In this document: piece after piece, positions 47,546 through 50,648 of the stretch
How the letters are laid out: every line of letters begins with the position of its first letter
Position numbering within the stretch: the stretch's first letter is position 1
Assembly: GCA_964196195.1 (NCBI GenBank)
Contig: CAXMSE010000015.1
Coordinates: 1 to 50,648, forward strand
Length of the DNA stretch: 50,648 nucleotides
Direction of reading: 5' to 3'
DNA from: OFTM10 sp964196195
GTDB lineage: Bacteria > Actinomycetota > Acidimicrobiia > Acidimicrobiales > Aldehydirespiratoraceae
Notes under the pieces: model-generated
Databases searched by the model: none
What the model saw: the letters and a program-made list of their open reading frames with translations, nothing else
Told to the model about the DNA's origin: nothing
Program-made: the position numbers and the translations under genes

Positions 47546-47560
47546 TAGTCTTACCTTGTG
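47546..47560 (+). promoter_or_regulatory. Putative leaderless promoter -10 box for the PKD protein
   Basis: TAGTCT (47546-47551) lies 6 nt before GTG 47558, with no ribosome binding site. The rest of the 181-bp divergent gap holds the hydantoinase ribosome binding site and a TAGAGT-like box for it. Confidence 0.4.
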
Positions 47561-50500
47561 CGAGTGCGGTGGAATCGGGCGCTGGGGGCCGTGGTAGCGG
47601 TCGCCACGGTGGGAACGGGCGCTGCTGCGTTTCAGATCGACCCCGAGGTGATCACGCGGGTTGCCACGAGCGCCAACGGAATCTGGATCCCTGCCTCCTT
47701 GTCGGGCGAGATCATCCGCGTCGATGCAGGAACCGGTGAGGTCACGGCGCGAGTCGATGTAGCGGAGCCGCGCTCCGAGTTGGAACTTGTCGAGACGGGC
47801 GGACAGGTGGTGGTGGTCGATCGCACGGCCGGTCAGGTATCGCTCGTCGATCCCGCTCTCCACGAGGTGGTGCGCGAAGTCGGAGCGGTGGCCGCGACCA
47901 TGGATCTCGTCGACATCGGCCCCGAAGGGATCGTGGCCGCTGCGGGCTCCGAGGTGAGCATCATCGATCTGGAGGTCACGCGGTCGACTTCTATCGATGT
48001 CGGCGCCGAGATCGGTTCGATCGTCGCGGTGGGCACAGGCGGGCTCGCGGCCGGTTCCGAATTGGTCCGATCCTTCGACGCCACCGGCTCCGAAGAGGTC
48101 GACGGCAGCGCCGGCACCGATGCCAGAGTTGTCCGCGCCGGCGAGTTCGTGATGCTGATCGAGGGTACTTCTCTCGATCAGTACGAGGGCGGCCGCCGCA
48201 GCTGTCTCAGTGAGGATCTCGGCCCGGATGCCCGGGTGGTCGGCCACGAATCCGGAATGGTGATCAGCGTCGATCGTGGCCTGGTGCAAATGTCCGATCT
48301 CCACTCAGGCACCTGTGAGCGCCTGCGTATCGCCGACACCGACACCGTTCTCGGCCTTCCGGTGATGGCGGGCGGCTTCGTGTTCGTTCCTGAGCCCGAG
48401 GCCAGCTCGGTCCACATAATCGACCTCGCCAGGCATCGATCCACGGTGCACAGAGTGGCCTTTGGGGCTTTAGATCTCCGGCTCCGCAGCCGGGGCGAGA
48501 TCGTGGTGGCCTACGCCGTCGACTCATCGTTCGCGGCCCTCATGGATGCAAAGGGTGTGGTGACCACGATCAATACGGTTCGAACCGATCAGCCCCTGCA
48601 GGCTGTGATCGGTGATGCTGGCTCAGCCGCAGTGGTGGGTGGCGACATCGACGCTCCTGGGGTGGGACTCGATGGGATCGAGGGGACGAATCGGGGCGCC
48701 AACGAGCTCGAAATTGAAGCCGCCGTGCTCGCGGCAACCATCCGCGACGACGAGGAGCCCGAGCCCGTCCCCGAAGCCCCATCTGACGAGCTCGTCGCCA
48801 ACTTCGCGTTCAGCGCCGACACGGTGGCCGTGGGCACCGAGGTCCGCTTCGTAGATGAGTCCAGTGGCTCACCTCGCTCCTGGATCTGGGATTTCGGCGA
48901 TGGCGCGGGAGCGGAAGGACCTGAGGTCACCCACGCCTGGAGCGAGCCCGGCACCTACGGCATCACTCTGCACGTCTCTCGTGATGATCTCTCGGCCATG
49001 GTGAGTCTCGCGATCGTCGTCATCCCGGCCGACGTCGAGTTGCCCCCGTCGGCCGACTTCACCGTCAGTGCCGGGGTAGTGAGCGTGGGAGATGCCGTCT
49101 TCTTCGAAGACAGGAGTGCGGGCGACATAAACCGTTGGCATTGGAGCTTTGGCGATGGCACCACCTCGAGCTTCCCGAATCCGAGCAAGTCGTGGGGCCG
49201 TTCGGGCCGATACACGATCGTGCTCACTGTGGCCAATGAGCAAGGCTCCGACTCCGCCACCATCGTCGTGGAGGTGGTCGACCAGCTGAGGCCTCCCGTC
49301 GCGGTGATCGGTGCTTCGGCTCACCTGGTGGAGGTGGGTGAGCCTGTGGTGTTCACCGCCGTGTCTGCCACCGACCCTGCCCTGTTCACCTGGGATTTCG
49401 GCGACGGTCAGAGCTCCACGAGAAGGTCGGTGACTCACGTGTTCACCGCGGAAGGCACCCTCACCGTCACCGTTCTCGCAAGCAACGATGCGGGCAGCTC
49501 CACCGCCCAGATCGAGATCACGGTGGTGCAGGCCACGGTGGTTCCGGTCGCTCGTATCGCCAACCTGCCACTGATCGTCGAGGCGGGCGATGTCGTCACT
49601 CTCAACAGCCTCTCGAGCAATGGCCCCGACACTGAGGAGTGGTCGTTTGGTGATGGCCAGACCGCGTCTGGCACCAGTGTCACCCACACATGGGCCTCTG
49701 AGGGGGTATTCGTCGTCACCCTCATCGCAACCAACGGTGCCGGCTCATCCACCACCTCGGTGGCCGTGAACGTGCTAGCTGAGCTGCCGCCGCCCCTGGC
49801 CGTGGTCGCCGGATTCGATCGGACACCCTGGGTTGGAGAGGCCACCTTGTTCACCGACGGTTCCCTCAACGCCACCGGCTGGCTCTGGGACTTCGGCGAT
49901 GGCGGCACCTCGACGACGCGTAGTCCGCTCCATACCTTCTCGACGTCGGGGCCCCACACGGTCACCCTCACCGTTACGAACCGCAACGGGTCGAGCTCCA
50001 CAGCCGTGGCCCTGGAGGCGCGGCTCAGACCTACCGCTGCCTTCGCGGCCTCCTCGGCTGCGCCCCGTGTCGGCCAGGACGTGAGCTTCACCGATCTCTC
50101 GGTGAACGCGGCCACATGGTCGTGGGATTTCGGAGACGGATCGAGTTCGGTGCTTCAGAATCCGACCCATGCTTACGCCGCACAGGGGACCTATTCGGTC
50201 CAGCTCACCATCTCGAGCCCCACCGGCGACCCCGATTCCACGCTTCCGCTCCCGCTTGCGGTGGATCCCGCACCCCCCGCGCTTTCAGATATTGCGCTAA
50301 TCGACCCGGCCACCACCCTCGTCCCCCACACCCTCGCCGCCGTGGCGAGTGCATCTTCGGGCCCCATCGACACCTACGAGATCGACTATGGCGACGCCAG
50401 CACGATCGAGAGCAGTCCCACGGCGACCTTCCAGCACACCTTCGCCACTGCCGGCGCCTATACGGTCCGGATGCGGGCAAGGGGTCCTCTTGCCGATTGG

Positions 50501-50648
50501 TCTGGGTGGATAAGTCGACCGCTGACCGTCGTCAACCCGGCGCCGCCGGTGATCAATTCGATCTCGCCGGCTGTGGGTACTACGGGTTTGCCTGTTTCGT
50601 TTGTGGGGTCGGTGACTGGTTCGGTTGTGACGTGGGCGTGGGGCTTCG
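47558..50648 (+). CDS. Secreted PKD-repeat protein, 5' part (runs off the right edge)
   Basis: The frame is open for 1030 codons from GTG 47558 to the window edge. A short basic start (RVRWNRALG) and a hydrophobic stretch make a signal peptide or anchor. Residues about 30-400 form repeated beta-rich units (NGIWIPASLSGEIIRVDAGT, QVVVVDRTAGQVSLVD) resembling a beta-propeller. From about residue 415 come PKD domains with WxFGDG cores near 48881 (WIWDFGDG), 49136, 49387, 49640, 49886 and 50117, a divergent one near 50384 (IDYGDAS) and the start of another at the edge (WAWGF). A Pro/Glu linker separates the two parts. PKD proteins mediate adhesion or surface polymer binding. The function is otherwise unknown. 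Confidence 0.85.
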   Translation, partial: MRVRWNRALGAVVAVATVGTGAAAFQIDPEVITRVATSANGIWIPASLSGEIIRVDAGTGEVTARVDVAEPRSELELVETGGQVVVVDRTAGQVSLVDPALHEVVREVGAVAATMDLVDIGPEGIVAAAGSEVSIIDLEVTRSTSIDVGAEIGSIVAVGTGGLAAGSELVRSFDATGSEEVDGSAGTDARVVRAGEFVMLIEGTSLDQYEGGRRSCLSEDLGPDARVVGHESGMVISVDRGLVQMSDLHSGTCERLRIADTDTVLGLPVMAGGFVFVPEPEASSVHIIDLARHRSTVHRVAFGALDLRLRSRGEIVVAYAVDSSFAALMDAKGVVTTINTVRTDQPLQAVIGDAGSAAVVGGDIDAPGVGLDGIEGTNRGANELEIEAAVLAATIRDDEEPEPVPEAPSDELVANFAFSADTVAVGTEVRFVDESSGSPRSWIWDFGDGAGAEGPEVTHAWSEPGTYGITLHVSRDDLSAMVSLAIVVIPADVELPPSADFTVSAGVVSVGDAVFFEDRSAGDINRWHWSFGDGTTSSFPNPSKSWGRSGRYTIVLTVANEQGSDSATIVVEVVDQLRPPVAVIGASAHLVEVGEPVVFTAVSATDPALFTWDFGDGQSSTRRSVTHVFTAEGTLTVTVLASNDAGSSTAQIEITVVQATVVPVARIANLPLIVEAGDVVTLNSLSSNGPDTEEWSFGDGQTASGTSVTHTWASEGVFVVTLIATNGAGSSTTSVAVNVLAELPPPLAVVAGFDRTPWVGEATLFTDGSLNATGWLWDFGDGGTSTTRSPLHTFSTSGPHTVTLTVTNRNGSSSTAVALEARLRPTAAFAASSAAPRVGQDVSFTDLSVNAATWSWDFGDGSSSVLQNPTHAYAAQGTYSVQLTISSPTGDPDSTLPLPLAVDPAPPALSDIALIDPATTLVPHTLAAVASASSGPIDTYEIDYGDASTIESSPTATFQHTFATAGAYTVRMRARGPLADWSGWISRPLTVVNPAPPVINSISPAVGTTGLPVSFVGSVTGSVVTWAWGF

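Noticed and set aside
47522..48304. Minus-strand frame of 260 codons opposite the PKD protein
   Set aside because: The plus strand has a continuous 1030-codon frame with PKD motifs; this frame has none.

Overview
This 50.6 kb window is high-GC DNA from what looks like an actinobacterium, probably of the class Acidimicrobiia. The pointers are CrgA (an actinobacterial division protein), a dCTP deaminase of the bifunctional mycobacterial type, five LLM (luciferase-like, probably F420- or flavin-dependent) oxidoreductases or relatives of them, short TANNNT boxes 6-8 nt in front of GTG/ATG starts that lack a Shine-Dalgarno sequence, and large secreted PKD-repeat and SLH-type proteins at the two edges. 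The taxonomic call is an inference. The only RNA gene seen is a tRNA-Gly(CCC).

Layout. 1-205: 5' end of a secreted SLH-type protein. 276-3589: zinc alcohol dehydrogenase, enolase-superfamily enzyme and D-cysteine desulfhydrase/ACC deaminase-type PLP enzyme, closed by a strong hairpin. 3799-6793 (minus): HAD phosphatase, amidase, YaaA. 6803-7087: remnant of a GcvT/DmdA-like gene, next to a DUF899 gene. 7897-12455: an ECF sigma factor, zinc-finger anti-sigma membrane protein, ABC ATPase and two membrane proteins, all overlapping. 12631-12701: tRNA-Gly. 12753-17285 (minus): a DosRS-like cluster (flavin-binding split-barrel protein, tandem universal stress protein, NarL-type regulator, unknown protein, PAS histidine kinase, esterase). 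17364-18679: thymidine kinase and dCTP deaminase. 18686-21299: crgA, an inverted pair of perfect DnaA boxes, a small membrane protein, a frameshifted GGDEF remnant, a thiolase-like protein without its catalytic residues, and DoxX. 21301-23506 (minus): lipoprotein, MOSC protein, parvulin lipoprotein. 23591-25719: DinB protein and a CrtI/PYROXD2-like oxidoreductase.

25816-30882 is a tight catabolic operon: SDR, LLM oxidoreductase, LsrF/DeoC-type class I aldolase, FGGY sugar kinase and D-2-hydroxyacid dehydrogenase. 30908-36436 holds three more LLM oxidoreductases, an EamA transporter and a deaminase-type amidohydrolase. 36482-47376 holds a RidA protein and a Rieske oxygenase diverging from a molybdenum-hydroxylase operon: FAD subunit, a fused [2Fe-2S]/molybdopterin protein, an SsnA-like amidohydrolase, XdhC, YqeB, YqeC and a VanX-like dipeptidase. 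A convergent dihydropyrimidinase/hydantoinase follows. Together these suggest oxidation and hydrolysis of nitrogen heterocycles (purine-, pyrimidine- or hydantoin-like compounds). XdhC, YqeB, YqeC and SsnA are the recognised markers of selenium-dependent molybdenum hydroxylases.

The most unusual observation is in that operon. The 976-residue fused molybdenum hydroxylase keeps a full-length ferredoxin-like N-terminal region, but all eight cysteines that normally bind its two [2Fe-2S] clusters are replaced, while the molybdopterin part looks intact. A nested palindrome lies in the divergent promoter region just upstream. The window ends inside a PKD-repeat protein whose codon usage changes abruptly in its last 100 bases.
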